From: Halosimplex pelagicum
GTDB taxonomy: Archaea; Halobacteriota; Halobacteria; Halobacteriales; Haloarculaceae
Assembly (NCBI RefSeq): GCF_013415905.1
Contig: NZ_CP058909.1
Coordinates: 4,588,001 to 4,652,000, forward strand
Direction: 5' to 3'
Length of the DNA stretch: 64,000 bases
Shown here piece by piece: positions 8,603-16,991 of the stretch (the first letter of the stretch is position 1; the number at the start of each line of letters is the position of its first letter). Both the position numbers and the translations under genes were made by a program. The notes under the pieces were generated by a model. It was not told the DNA's origin. It searched no databases and worked only from the letters and a program-made list of their open reading frames with translations.

Positions 8603-9667
8603 TTACTGCCGGTCGATCAGCTCGCGGAGCCGCGCGACCCGCTCGTCGGTGGGCGGGTGCGACCGCGTCTCGACGTGGAACTCGTCGGGGTCGGCCGCCT
8701 CGTCGGTTCCGAAGCCCGCGGGGAGCAGACAGAGGCCGCGCACCTCGTCGTAGGCGAGGCGTTTGTCGACGGTCGGGGCCGCGGTCGTCTCGTCGTCCAG
8801 CGTCGCGAGCGCGTCGGCGAGCGCGGCGGGGTCGCCGCTGAGCCGGCCGGCCGCGCGGTCGGCGGCGAACTCGCGGTACTGCGAGAGCCGACGGGCGGCG
8901 ACGGTGGTCGCGACCGCGAAGGCGCCCAGGGCGACGCCGCCGAGGACGACCGCGGCGACGAGCCCGCCGACGAACCCGAGCGCGTAGCCCGGGTCGAACG
9001 GGCTCGACCCCGTCGCGACGGCGCCGACGACGTAGAGCGCGGCGAGGGTGGCAGCCCAGACGGCGCGGCTCCGCGCCCACGGGCCCAAGTGGTCGAGGAG
9101 GGAGTAGCGGTCGCCGGTCAGGGCGGGGAGAAAGGAGGCCAGCGTCATGACGGTCGCGTCGCGGTGCTGGAGGTGGGCGAGTTCGTGCGCGAGGACGGCG
9201 TCCAGTCGGTCGCCGTCCAGCGTCGCGAGCAGGCCGGTGCTGACGACGACGGTCGGCCGGCCGGCGCCGTCGAGCGCGAAACTGTTGGGCGTCTCGCTGT
9301 CGACGACGTAGCAGTCGGGCGTGGGGACGGCGGTCTGGGCGGCCAGCCGCGTCAGCCGGCGGTGGAGGTCCGGATGGGTCTCGGGGTCGGCCGGCTCGGC
9401 GTCGACAGCCGCGAGCGTCTCGCGGCGGACGTAGCGCAGCTGCGCCCAGACGCTGACGGCGACGAGCGCGACGGCGAGCGGGAGCCACCAGAGCGCGGCG
9501 ACCGCCCCGGGGACGCCCGCCGCGCTCGCGGCCCCGCGGACGGCGGCGCCGAGCCAGGGCGCGGCCAGCGTGACGAGGACGCCGACGAACAGCGCGTTCG
9601 CGGCGACGACGACGACCAGCGCGGCCGCCATCCGAACCGCGAGCCCGCGGTCGTTCCGGAGGGACAC
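8603..9667 (-). CDS. M48 family membrane metalloprotease (HtpX-like)
   Basis: 354 residues from a GTG at 9667, which gives the usual opening LRNDRGLAVRM before the first helix; the ATG at 9631 would cut into it. Helices at about 13-37 and 53-75 precede the zinc motif HELAH (161-165). More hydrophobic helices follow, then an EFAADRAA segment supplying the third zinc ligand. The PNSFALDG substrate-cleft motif is present. It acts as a membrane-embedded protease for misfolded membrane proteins. It is divergent from the DUF4129 gene, with 94 bp between the starts. A second M48 gene lies at 33365-34189. Confidence 0.9.
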   Translation of the reverse strand: MSLRNDRGLAVRMAAALVVVVAANALFVGVLVTLAAPWLGAAVRGAASAAGVPGAVAALWWLPLAVALVAVSVWAQLRYVRRETLAAVDAEPADPETHPDLHRRLTRLAAQTAVPTPDCYVVDSETPNSFALDGAGRPTVVVSTGLLATLDGDRLDAVLAHELAHLQHRDATVMTLASFLPALTGDRYSLLDHLGPWARSRAVWAATLAALYVVGAVATGSSPFDPGYALGFVGGLVAAVVLGGVALGAFAVATTVAARRLSQYREFAADRAAGRLSGDPAALADALATLDDETTAAPTVDKRLAYDEVRGLCLLPAGFGTDEAADPDEFHVETRSHPPTDERVARLRELIDRQ

Positions 9668-9733
9668 GAACCCCCGTACTACCCGTCGGGTGAAAAACTG
9701 TGCGGTCGCTGAACTGTGTCTCGGGCAGAAAGG

Positions 9734-9739
9734 TTTTAT
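9734..9739 (+). promoter_or_regulatory. TATA box of the DUF4129/DUF58 operon
   Basis: TTTTAT, centred 25-26 nt before the GTG at 9762. It decides the start of that gene in favour of the GTG. Confidence 0.5.
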
Positions 9740-9761
9740 CGCGAAGCGTCTACTGTCCGGT

Positions 9762-10847
9762 GTGAGGCGTTCGGGTCCCCGCATCACGCTCGTCGCGCTG
9801 GCCGTCCTGGCGGTCGCGTTCGGCGGTGCCCTCTTCCCCTCCTCGGGGTTCGGGTCGGCACCGGCCGAGGAGACCGAACTGATCGGCACGGACGTGCCCG
9901 CCGAGCCGACCGACCGGCTCGGCACGGACGCTCGAGAGGCCGAGCCGGCGGGGGCCGACGAACCGGAGACGGACGGCGAACCGACGCCCGTCTCGACGAT
10001 CGCCGAGGGCGACGCGGCGACGCCGTCGCCGACGCCGGAGCCGACACCGACGGCGACCGCGACGCCCGTTCCGGACGACGGGGATTCGTCGGGCGGTGGC
10101 GGCGCTATCGGGCTGTTGTCCTGGCTGTTCGGCGGTGGGCTGCTGGTGCTGGCCGCCGTCGCGATGGTGGCCAGCCTGTCGTCGTGGCTGGGGGACGGCG
10201 GCTCGGGCGACGGACCGACGCTCGGACCGCTCTCGTTCGGCTGGGCGTTCGGCGGGGGCGGCGTCTCGCCGGCGGGGCTGGTCAAGCGTGTCCCGCAGGC
10301 GACCATGGTCGCGCTCGTCGGCGCGTCGACGGGGACGGCCCGAGTTCTCTCGACCGCGGGGTCGGCCGCGAGCGACGCCGCCGCGGGGCTCGCGACCGTC
10401 CTCGGCGGCGGGTCGCGGGCGACGGGTAGTCTGCTCGCCGGGCTCGGCGGGCTGTTCTCGTCGGGCGGATCGCTGGTGTCGGTCACGGGTATCCTGTCCG
10501 GGCTGGCGAGCGGCGGGTCGGGCGGCGCGAGCGGGAGCGCGCCGGACGCCGACGCGCGAACGACCGCGCCCGTCGAGCCCGAGTCGAGCGACGACCCGAT
10601 CCGGACGGTCGAGGGGGCGTGGGAAGCGTTCGCCGACCCGCTGCCGGTTCGTGACCGGGAGGCGCGGACGCCCGGTGAACTGGCGCGGACGGCGATCGAC
10701 CGGGGGGATCCCGCCGACCCGGTCGAGCGACTCAGAGACGTGTTCAGGGACGTGCGCTACGGCGGCGCGCCGGCGAGCGACGACCGGACGCGGACCGCCG
10801 TCGAGGCCGCCAGGGACGTGCTGTCCCGGCGGGAGGACGAGGAATGA
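9762..10847 (+). CDS. DUF4129 domain membrane protein
   Basis: 361 residues from a leaderless GTG. An N-terminal helix (about 6-25, likely signal anchor) is followed by an acidic Pro/Thr-rich extracellular region, a helix at ~114-135, and a Gly/Ser-rich hydrophobic centre. The C-terminal ~80 residues (TVEGAWEAFADPLPVRDREA and VERLRDVFRDVRYGG) match the DUF4129 domain. DUF4129 proteins usually travel with DUF58, MoxR ATPase and transglutaminase-like genes. It is the first gene of a four-gene operon ending at 14648 and overlaps the next gene by 4 nt (ATGA). Confidence 0.8.
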   Translation: MRRSGPRITLVALAVLAVAFGGALFPSSGFGSAPAEETELIGTDVPAEPTDRLGTDAREAEPAGADEPETDGEPTPVSTIAEGDAATPSPTPEPTPTATATPVPDDGDSSGGGGAIGLLSWLFGGGLLVLAAVAMVASLSSWLGDGGSGDGPTLGPLSFGWAFGGGGVSPAGLVKRVPQATMVALVGASTGTARVLSTAGSAASDAAAGLATVLGGGSRATGSLLAGLGGLFSSGGSLVSVTGILSGLASGGSGGASGSAPDADARTTAPVEPESSDDPIRTVEGAWEAFADPLPVRDREARTPGELARTAIDRGDPADPVERLRDVFRDVRYGGAPASDDRTRTAVEAARDVLSRREDEE

Positions 10848-11515
10848 ACGTACCACCGTCGGTCGGACCGGACCGGGGGCGTAGTCGGCCGATGGACGTC
10901 GACCTCGGGCTCGGCGGGCGACGGGTCCGGCTGGCGGCGGCCGCGGTCGGCGCCCTCGCGTTCGCGACGGCGCTCGCGCTGGTCGCGGGGGTCGGCGGGG
11001 AGCGGTTCGCCGACGCGGTCGACGCGGTGGTCTGGCCGGCCCGTCCGCTCGTCTACTTCGTCGCCCACTTCGCGCTCGTCCTCGGCGTCTGGTCGCTGTG
11101 GCGCGGCCGCTCGACCGACGAGGACGCCGACGTTTCGCTCCCCGACCCAGGCGACGCCGAGGGGTCCGAAGCCCGGCTGGTCGGCGACGCTATGGACGAG
11201 GTGCTCGACGCGCTCGGCGACCCGGAGACCACGGACAGCGGGTGGCGCCGCGTCGACGTGGAGACCCAGATCCGCGGTCTGGCGGTCGACGTGCTCCGTG
11301 AGACCGGAACCGACGACGCCGAGGCCGCGCTGGAGACCGGCGAGTGGACGGACGACCCACGCGCGGCGGCCTACCTCGGGGACGACGTACCGTTACCGGT
11401 CCGGGTGCGGGTCGCCGACTGGGCCAGCGGCGACCCCTACCGTCGGCAGGTCGAGGCGACCGTCGCGGAGCTGTCCGCCGTCGCCGGCGTCGAGGCGGAG
11501 GTGGCCGAGGCGTGA
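10844..11515 (+). CDS. membrane protein of the DUF4129/DUF58 operon
   Basis: 223 residues. Two hydrophobic helices (about 27-46 and 62-84) in a hairpin are followed by a soluble, acidic C-terminal domain containing WRRVDVETQIRGLAVDVL and a DPYRRQVEATVAEL helix. It overlaps both neighbours by 4 nt (ATGA, GTGA), so it is translationally coupled. I recognise it only as a conserved haloarchaeal companion of DUF58 operons; there is no enzymatic motif. An alternative start is the Met at residue 17. Confidence 0.75.
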   Translation: MNVPPSVGPDRGRSRPMDVDLGLGGRRVRLAAAAVGALAFATALALVAGVGGERFADAVDAVVWPARPLVYFVAHFALVLGVWSLWRGRSTDEDADVSLPDPGDAEGSEARLVGDAMDEVLDALGDPETTDSGWRRVDVETQIRGLAVDVLRETGTDDAEAALETGEWTDDPRAAAYLGDDVPLPVRVRVADWASGDPYRRQVEATVAELSAVAGVEAEVAEA

Positions 11516-13197
11516 GCGACACGCGTCCCGGAACGACGACCGACGAGCGGGACCCCTCCGAGGCGACCGACGGCCGAGAACCGTCCGAGGGGGCCGTCGA
11601 CACCGACGGATCGGCCGCGGAGACCGAGAGTATCGACGAACCCCGCGACGCGGACGCCGGTGGGGTCGACGATGCGGATACCGACGCGGTCGACGGTGCG
11701 GATGCCGATGCGGTCGACGGTGCGGATACGGGTACCGACCCGGCCGACGCCGACTCGGACCCGGCGGCCGACACGGCGGTCGCGGCCGAGGGGGAGGCGG
11801 AACCGTCGATCACGGGCGACGGGTCGGAAGTGACCCTGGAGGCCATCACCGGTGCGGAGACGACGGCGACCGGCGTCGAGAACCGCTGGGTCGCCGGCGT
11901 GGTCTTCGCGCTGGTGTCGGTGGCGCTGGGCGTGTTCCTGTCGAACACCGGCCTCTTCCTCGCCTCGATCGTCGGGCTCGTCTACGCGGCGTACGCGTCG
12001 CTGTCGCGGCCGCCGTCGCCGTCGCTGGTCGCACAGCGCCGCGTCGAGCCGGCCGACCCGTCCCCGGGCGACCGGGTCGCGGTGACGGTGCGGGTCGAGA
12101 ACGCCGGGGACGTGCCGCTGGCGGACGTGCGCGTCGCCGACGACCCGCCCGCGGACCTCGACGTGGTCGAGGGCGACGCACGCGGGGCGGGCACGGTCGA
12201 GCCCGGTGGCCATCTCGCGGTCGAGTACGAACTCGACGCGTCCCGCGGCAAACACGAGTTCGGGGACGTGACGGCCGTCGCGCGCAGCGCCGCCGGCGAG
12301 GCGGTCAGGCGGACGACCTTCGAGGCCGGCCAGTCGATGGTCTGTCACTCGGCGGTCGACTCGCTGCCGCTGGCCGCCCAGACGGGGATCGGCGCGGGCC
12401 GCGTCGAGACCGACTCCGGCGGCGAGGGGGTGGAGTTCTACGCCACCCGCGAGTACGCGCCGGGCGACTCCGCCAGCCGCGTCGACTGGAACCGCTACGC
12501 GTCGACGGGCGAGCTGACGACGGTCACCTACCGCGAGTCGAAGGCCGCGACCGTCGTGTTCGTCGTCGACGGCCGGGTTCAGCGCCGGGCCGCGCCGGGC
12601 GACCCGGGCGCGCGGGACCTCTGTGGGTACGCCGCGGTCAGGCTCGCGGACGACCTCCTCGACCAGGGGACCCAGGTCGGAGCGTCGGCGGTCTCGGCGG
12701 CCGGCGCCGACTACTTCGAGACGCGCGGGACGCTCGCGCCCGCCACCGGGACCGAGCAGTCGCTGCGGCTGCGAGCACTACTGCGGACGAAACTCGATGT
12801 CACGGTCGACGACCTGGGCACGGCGGTCGGGCGCTCGTTCGCGGCGGCGACCGGCGACGCGGCCGGCCGGTCCGGCGGTGGGCAGGGGCTGCCCGGCGGA
12901 CAGCGCCGGCTGACCGACGAGATCCCGGCCGGCGCGCAGGTCGTCTTCGTCTCGCCGCTGCTGGACGACGACGCGGTCCGGGCGGTCGAGCGGCTGGTCG
13001 CACACGACCACGCGACGACCGTCGTCAGCCCCGACCTGACCGACCGGGAGACGGTCGGCGCGGTCGTCGACCGGCTCCGCCGAGCCGCCCGCGTCCGCTC
13101 GGTGACCGGCGCCCGTCGGGCGCGCGTCGTCGACTGGTCGCCCGACGAACCGCTACAGGTCGCGGTCGACCGTGCGGCCGCGAGGTGGGAGCGATGA
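11512..13197 (+). CDS. DUF58 domain-containing protein
   Basis: 561 residues starting at the GTG that overlaps the previous stop. The first ~120 residues are acidic low-complexity sequence with a tandem ADA-rich repeat. Two helices follow (about 126-165), then a beta-rich region with VTVRVENAGDVPLADV (a DUF11/CARDB-like strand set). The DUF58 core has EYAPGDSASRVDWNRY at ~314-329, and a von-Willebrand-A-like tail has VFVVDGR. DUF58 proteins are thought to act with MoxR AAA ATPases as chaperone-like complexes; no MoxR gene is adjacent. It overlaps the next gene by 4 nt. Confidence 0.85.
   Translation: MSDTRPGTTTDERDPSEATDGREPSEGAVDTDGSAAETESIDEPRDADAGGVDDADTDAVDGADADAVDGADTGTDPADADSDPAADTAVAAEGEAEPSITGDGSEVTLEAITGAETTATGVENRWVAGVVFALVSVALGVFLSNTGLFLASIVGLVYAAYASLSRPPSPSLVAQRRVEPADPSPGDRVAVTVRVENAGDVPLADVRVADDPPADLDVVEGDARGAGTVEPGGHLAVEYELDASRGKHEFGDVTAVARSAAGEAVRRTTFEAGQSMVCHSAVDSLPLAAQTGIGAGRVETDSGGEGVEFYATREYAPGDSASRVDWNRYASTGELTTVTYRESKAATVVFVVDGRVQRRAAPGDPGARDLCGYAAVRLADDLLDQGTQVGASAVSAAGADYFETRGTLAPATGTEQSLRLRALLRTKLDVTVDDLGTAVGRSFAAATGDAAGRSGGGQGLPGGQRRLTDEIPAGAQVVFVSPLLDDDAVRAVERLVAHDHATTVVSPDLTDRETVGAVVDRLRRAARVRSVTGARRARVVDWSPDEPLQVAVDRAAARWER
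11665..11736 (+). repeat. 24-bp tandem repeat, three units, inside the DUF58 gene
   Basis: Units at 11665-11688, 11689-11712 and 11713-11736, each starting GTCGACG. They encode VDDADTDA, VDGADADA and VDGADTGT in the acidic N-terminal region. Such in-frame arrays expand and contract without frameshift. Confidence 0.8.
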
Positions 13198-14648
13198 GCG
13201 CCGACCACCCGCGGGCCGGCGTCGTGTCGGCGCGGGGCGCCCTCGCGGTCGCGGCGTGCGTCGCGACGGCGGTGCTGGCGCTCTCCGGCGCGGGCGCGGT
13301 CGGACTGGTCGGCGTCGCGGGCGCCCTCGTGTTCGGCTGGGGCGTCGGGGCGCTCGACCCGTCGCGGACCCGCCGGCTCGCCGCCGGGAGCGTCTCCGTC
13401 GCGGTCGGCACCGCGGCGCTCGCGGGGGCGGCGAGCGGACTCGCCGCGACGGCGCGCCCCGCCGGTCACGCGGTGATGCTCGCGGCGACGGCGGCCGTCG
13501 CGGTCGCGGCGCTCGCGGGGCTCTCCGATGAGACGACCGACCGGCTCACCCGCGCCGTCTCGGAGTCGGGGTTCGTCGCGCTCGTGGCGCTCGCGGTCGC
13601 GGTCGCGTGGTTCCTGCTGGTCGGGACCGGGTTCCTGCCCGGGGCGGTCGCGTGGTCGTTCGAGGGGGCGACCGCGGCGCCCGTCACCGCGGCGGTCTGG
13701 CTCCAGGTGCTCGGCGTCGCGGCCGGGCTCGCGGCCGACCGGGCGGCGCGCGCGCTCGACTCGCTCGTCCCCGGCCACGGCGCGCCGGAGTCGGGGCTGG
13801 CCGCGTCGTTCAGGCTGACGCTCGACGACCTGCCGCGGTGGTACGTGGCGACGCTCGTCCTCGCGCTGCTGTTCGGGTCGGCGGCGGTCGTCCGCGAGAC
13901 CGTCGCCTCGGCGCTCGCCGCGCGGCCGCTGGCCGGTCGCGTCGTCGACGCGGTGTTGCTCACCGGCGCGGCCCACGCCGCGCTCGGCCTCGTCCTGGCG
14001 CTGTCGCTCTGCGTCGCCGTCGCGCCGGCGGTCCACCGCGCGATCGTCTTCTGGACCGGTCCGTCGCCGGGGAACACGGTCGCGTACGGCGCGGGCGGGC
14101 TCGTCGTGGTGGCGGTCGCCCTCGGCGGGGGCGCCCTCGCGTCCCTCGCTCGCGCGTTCGACCTGTCGCTCGCCGTCGCGGTCCCGACCCCGGTCGCCGT
14201 GGCGGTGCCCGCGCTCGTCGTCTCGCTCTGTGCGCTCCTGACGATGCTGGCGTTCGTCCACGGTGTGGAGTTCGCGGCGAGGAGACTCGTCGGGCGAGCG
14301 GACGGCTTCGCGGTCGGCGCCGCCCTCGCGCTGGTCGGGACGGTGCTGCTCGCCGAGGCGCTCCCGACGCTCGCGGTCGTGCTCGCGGCGGCCGGCGCGC
14401 TCGCCGTCTGGGACCTGGGCGTCCACGCCGTCGGGTTCGAGCGGGACCTGGGCGGCGTCCGACCGCCGACGCGGACCGAACTCGTCCACGCGACCGCGGC
14501 GGGGACCGTGCTGGTCGTCGCCGTCGCCGTCGCCGCCGTCGTCGGCTACTTCGCCGTCCCGATCCGGGTCCCCGACGACCGGGCGACGGTCGCGCTCGCC
14601 CTGGTGATGGTGTCGGTCGTCGCCTTCGCGGTCGCGCTGCGAGAGTAG
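13194..14648 (+). CDS. multi-spanning membrane protein of the DUF58 operon
   Basis: 484 residues, almost entirely hydrophobic, with about twelve predicted helices and very few charged loops (one is FRLTLDDLPRWYV near 205-217). It overlaps the DUF58 gene by 4 nt and closes the operon. No transporter signature is visible. It matches a haloarchaeal family regularly found last in DUF4129/DUF58 clusters. A role as membrane scaffold or polymer translocator for the cluster is only inference. Confidence 0.75.
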   Translation: MSADHPRAGVVSARGALAVAACVATAVLALSGAGAVGLVGVAGALVFGWGVGALDPSRTRRLAAGSVSVAVGTAALAGAASGLAATARPAGHAVMLAATAAVAVAALAGLSDETTDRLTRAVSESGFVALVALAVAVAWFLLVGTGFLPGAVAWSFEGATAAPVTAAVWLQVLGVAAGLAADRAARALDSLVPGHGAPESGLAASFRLTLDDLPRWYVATLVLALLFGSAAVVRETVASALAARPLAGRVVDAVLLTGAAHAALGLVLALSLCVAVAPAVHRAIVFWTGPSPGNTVAYGAGGLVVVAVALGGGALASLARAFDLSLAVAVPTPVAVAVPALVVSLCALLTMLAFVHGVEFAARRLVGRADGFAVGAALALVGTVLLAEALPTLAVVLAAAGALAVWDLGVHAVGFERDLGGVRPPTRTELVHATAAGTVLVVAVAVAAVVGYFAVPIRVPDDRATVALALVMVSVVAFAVALRE

Positions 14649-14692
14649 CCGCGGCCGCATCGCTTATCGGAGCGCCCGCGGAATCGACCGGT

Positions 14693-15478
14693 ATGACCGA
14701 CCAAGACGTGCTCGTTGTCGGTGGCGGGCTGGCCGGGCTGACCGCGGCGCTGTTCACCGCCCGGGCCGACCTCGACACCCGCGTCGTCTCGACCGGCGAA
14801 CCGATCCTCCGACGCAACGCCCACCTGGAGAACTTCCCGGGCTTCCCCGCCGGCGTCAACCCGCGACTGCTGCTCGACTCGACGCGCGAGCAGGCCGAGC
14901 GCAACGGGGTCGCGTTCACCGACGACCGCGTCGAGCGGGTCGCCCCGCTCGACGCCGAGGACCCGCCCTACCCCGAGGACGGCGACCTCGGCCCCGACGA
15001 CGAGGTGTCGGGGTTCACCGTCACCCTCGACGACGGCGACGCGCTGACGGCTACCTACGTCGTCGCGGCGTCGTGGTCGGACCCCTCGTATCTCGACGAG
15101 CTGGACCTCTCGATGGTCCAGCGCGGGTCCAAGCGGTTCGTCGGCGTCGACGACCTGGGCCGGACGGAGGTCGACGGGCTGTACGCGGCGGGTCGCCTGG
15201 CGAAGCAGTACCACCAGGCGGTCGTCGCCGCCGGCCACGGCGCGCAGGTGGCGATCACGCTGCTGGAGGACTCGGAACAGCCGTTTTATCACGACTGGGT
15301 CGTCCCGGAGGGCTACTTCACCGGCCGCGACCGGGAGGTCCCGCCGGGCTGCGAGGAGATCGACGAGGCCGAGCGCCGGCGCCGGGAGGACGAAGCCCGG
15401 GCGGCCATTCGGGAGTCCGTCGCCGACCCGCATCCCGACGAGCCGACGATGCACCCCAGCGTCGCCGACGAGAAGTGA
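14693..15478 (+). CDS. thioredoxin reductase-like FAD protein lacking NADPH domain
   Basis: 261 residues. The FAD-binding Rossmann motif VVGGGLAGLTAA is at residues 7-18, and NFPGFPAGV is typical of thioredoxin reductases. The final FAD-contacting part is GLYAAGRLAKQYHQAVVAAGHGA. The central NADPH domain and its CxxC redox centre are absent: the sequence goes from the first FAD half directly to the last, making it shorter than the ~310-330 residues of the family. A charged ~60-residue C-terminal extension follows. It is probably an FAD-binding oxidoreductase with another electron donor, or a flavin-binding regulator. The gene lies 44 nt after the DUF58 operon. Confidence 0.8.
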   Translation: MTDQDVLVVGGGLAGLTAALFTARADLDTRVVSTGEPILRRNAHLENFPGFPAGVNPRLLLDSTREQAERNGVAFTDDRVERVAPLDAEDPPYPEDGDLGPDDEVSGFTVTLDDGDALTATYVVAASWSDPSYLDELDLSMVQRGSKRFVGVDDLGRTEVDGLYAAGRLAKQYHQAVVAAGHGAQVAITLLEDSEQPFYHDWVVPEGYFTGRDREVPPGCEEIDEAERRRREDEARAAIRESVADPHPDEPTMHPSVADEK

Positions 15479-15590
15479 TGCGGTCGCGAAATCCCGCCAG
15501 TGGGGGCCTGTAACGGCTGAGGCGCGCGAAATCGCGGTCGTGCGCGGCGGATGAACAAACGGAACACTGAATAGGTCGCTCGCGACGACT

Positions 15591-15624
15591 ATCCGATGGG
15601 TGTCAGAGGCATCCCCCATCGGAT
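15591..15624. repeat. perfect 10-bp inverted repeat upstream of coaBC
   Basis: ATCCGATGGG at 15591-15600 pairs with CCCATCGGAT at 15615-15624 across a 14-nt loop. A competing pairing exists between GGGTGTC (15598-15604) and GACACCC (15627-15633). It lies in the 305-bp gap 15479-15783, otherwise empty except for the coaBC promoter. It could be an operator, or part of the 3' end of the preceding transcript. Confidence 0.6.
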
Positions 15625-15760
15625 CGGACACCCGCTCTCCCCTCTCTCGGTCCCCGTTTTCCGCTCTCGACCCGTCGAGCGGTCGCGCCGTCCGGCGCGC
15701 GCGCGTGCCCCGCCGGTCGTCCCGGCGGCGGCGGTCGCGACGGTCGACGCGAGCCGCCTC

Positions 15761-15766
15761 TTATAA
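15761..15766 (+). promoter_or_regulatory. TATA box of coaBC
   Basis: TTATAA, centred 20 nt before ATG 15784 and 29 nt before ATG 15793. The second spacing is nearer the archaeal norm for a leaderless transcript. Confidence 0.55.
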
Positions 15767-15783
15767 GTCGCGGCGGCGAGAAG

Positions 15784-16950
15784 ATGGGCGCGATGCTGGA
15801 CGGCGTCAACGTCGCGCTGGGGGTCACCGGCTCGATCGCCGCGGTGAAGACGGTCGAACTCGCCCACGAGCTGCGCCGCCGCGGCGCGAGCGTCAGGGCC
15901 GTCACCACCGACGCCGCCGAGGGGATCGTCCACCCCTGGGCGCTGGAGTTCGCGACCGGCGAGCCCGTCGTCACCGAGATCACCGGCGCCGTCGAACACG
16001 TCGAACTCTGCGGCCGCGAGGGCTGGGCCGACGTGCTGCTGGTCGCGCCCGCGACGGCCAACACCGTCGGGAAGGTCGCCGCGGCGGTCGACGACACGCC
16101 GGTCACCACCTGCGCGACGACGGCGCTGGGCGCGGGCGTCCCCGTCGTCGTCGCACCGGCGATGCACGAGCCGATGTACGACCACCCCGGCGTGCTCGAC
16201 GCGATCGACCGCGTCGAGTCGTGGGGCGTCGAGTTCGTCGACCCCCGCGTCGAGGAGGGCAAGGCCAAGATAGCCACCGAGGACGCCATCGCGCTCGCCG
16301 CGGCGCGGGCCGCCACCCCGGACCCGCTCGCGGGTCGCCACGTCGTCGTCACCAGCGGCGCGACGACGGAGTCGATCGACCCGATCCGGACACTCTCGAA
16401 CCGCGCGTCGGGCAAGACCGGCCGCGCCGTCGCCCGCGCCTGTTTCGTCCGCGGCGCGGACGTGACCGTCGTTCACGACGGCGACGATCTGCCCTACGCG
16501 ACCGTCGAGTCGGTCGAGTCGGCGGCGGAGATGCTGGCGGCGACCCGCGAAGCCGTCGCCGACGCCGACGCGCTGGTCTCGGCGGCCGCTATCTCCGACT
16601 ACACCGTCGAGCGCCGCGACTCGAAGATCCGCTCGGGCGCCGAGTCGCTGACACTCGAACTCGAACCGACGCCGAAGCTCGTCGACGCCGTCCGCGAGGA
16701 CCGCCCCGACCTCCCCATCGTCGGGTTCAAGGCCGAAACCGGGGGCGACGACGACGCCATCGTCTCCCAGGCCCGAGAGCTGCTGGAGCGGGCCGGGATG
16801 GCCTTCGTCGTCGGCAACGACGCGAGCGTGATGGCCGGCGACCGGACACGTGCGCTGCTCGTCCGGTCGGACGACGTGGCCGAGTTCGAGGGCGAGAAGG
16901 CCGGCCTGGGCGCGCGGGTCGCCGAGGAACTCGCCGCGGAACTCGACTGA
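15784..16950 (+). CDS. coaBC: bifunctional phosphopantothenoylcysteine decarboxylase / phosphopantothenate-cysteine ligase
   Basis: 388 residues. It makes 4'-phosphopantetheine for coenzyme A from phosphopantothenate and cysteine. The N-terminal flavoprotein (CoaC) half has GVTGSIAAVK (13-22), the catalytic histidine H72 in VEHVEL, and the PAMHEPMY substrate-clamp motif. The C-terminal ligase (CoaB) half begins near GRHVVVTSGATTESIDPIR and carries SAAISDYTV. The second in-frame ATG (15793, MLDGVNVALG) fits the promoter and homologues better than 15784 and may be the real start. Monocistronic. Confidence 0.95.
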   Translation: MGAMLDGVNVALGVTGSIAAVKTVELAHELRRRGASVRAVTTDAAEGIVHPWALEFATGEPVVTEITGAVEHVELCGREGWADVLLVAPATANTVGKVAAAVDDTPVTTCATTALGAGVPVVVAPAMHEPMYDHPGVLDAIDRVESWGVEFVDPRVEEGKAKIATEDAIALAAARAATPDPLAGRHVVVTSGATTESIDPIRTLSNRASGKTGRAVARACFVRGADVTVVHDGDDLPYATVESVESAAEMLAATREAVADADALVSAAAISDYTVERRDSKIRSGAESLTLELEPTPKLVDAVREDRPDLPIVGFKAETGGDDDAIVSQARELLERAGMAFVVGNDASVMAGDRTRALLVRSDDVAEFEGEKAGLGARVAEELAAELD

Positions 16951-16991
16951 GGCGGGGATTCGCTCGTCTCGCCCGTCTCGTCGCGGAGTTT

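Noticed and set aside
9667..10486. N-terminal extension of the M48 protease frame upstream of the GTG
   Set aside because: It lies opposite the DUF4129 gene; Pro/Ser-rich, and homologues start at the GTG.
12711..14660. 649-codon open frame on the minus strand
   Set aside because: Very high GC removes stop codons from the antisense strand; composition is Arg/Asp/Gly-rich with no domain, and it lies opposite the DUF58 operon.
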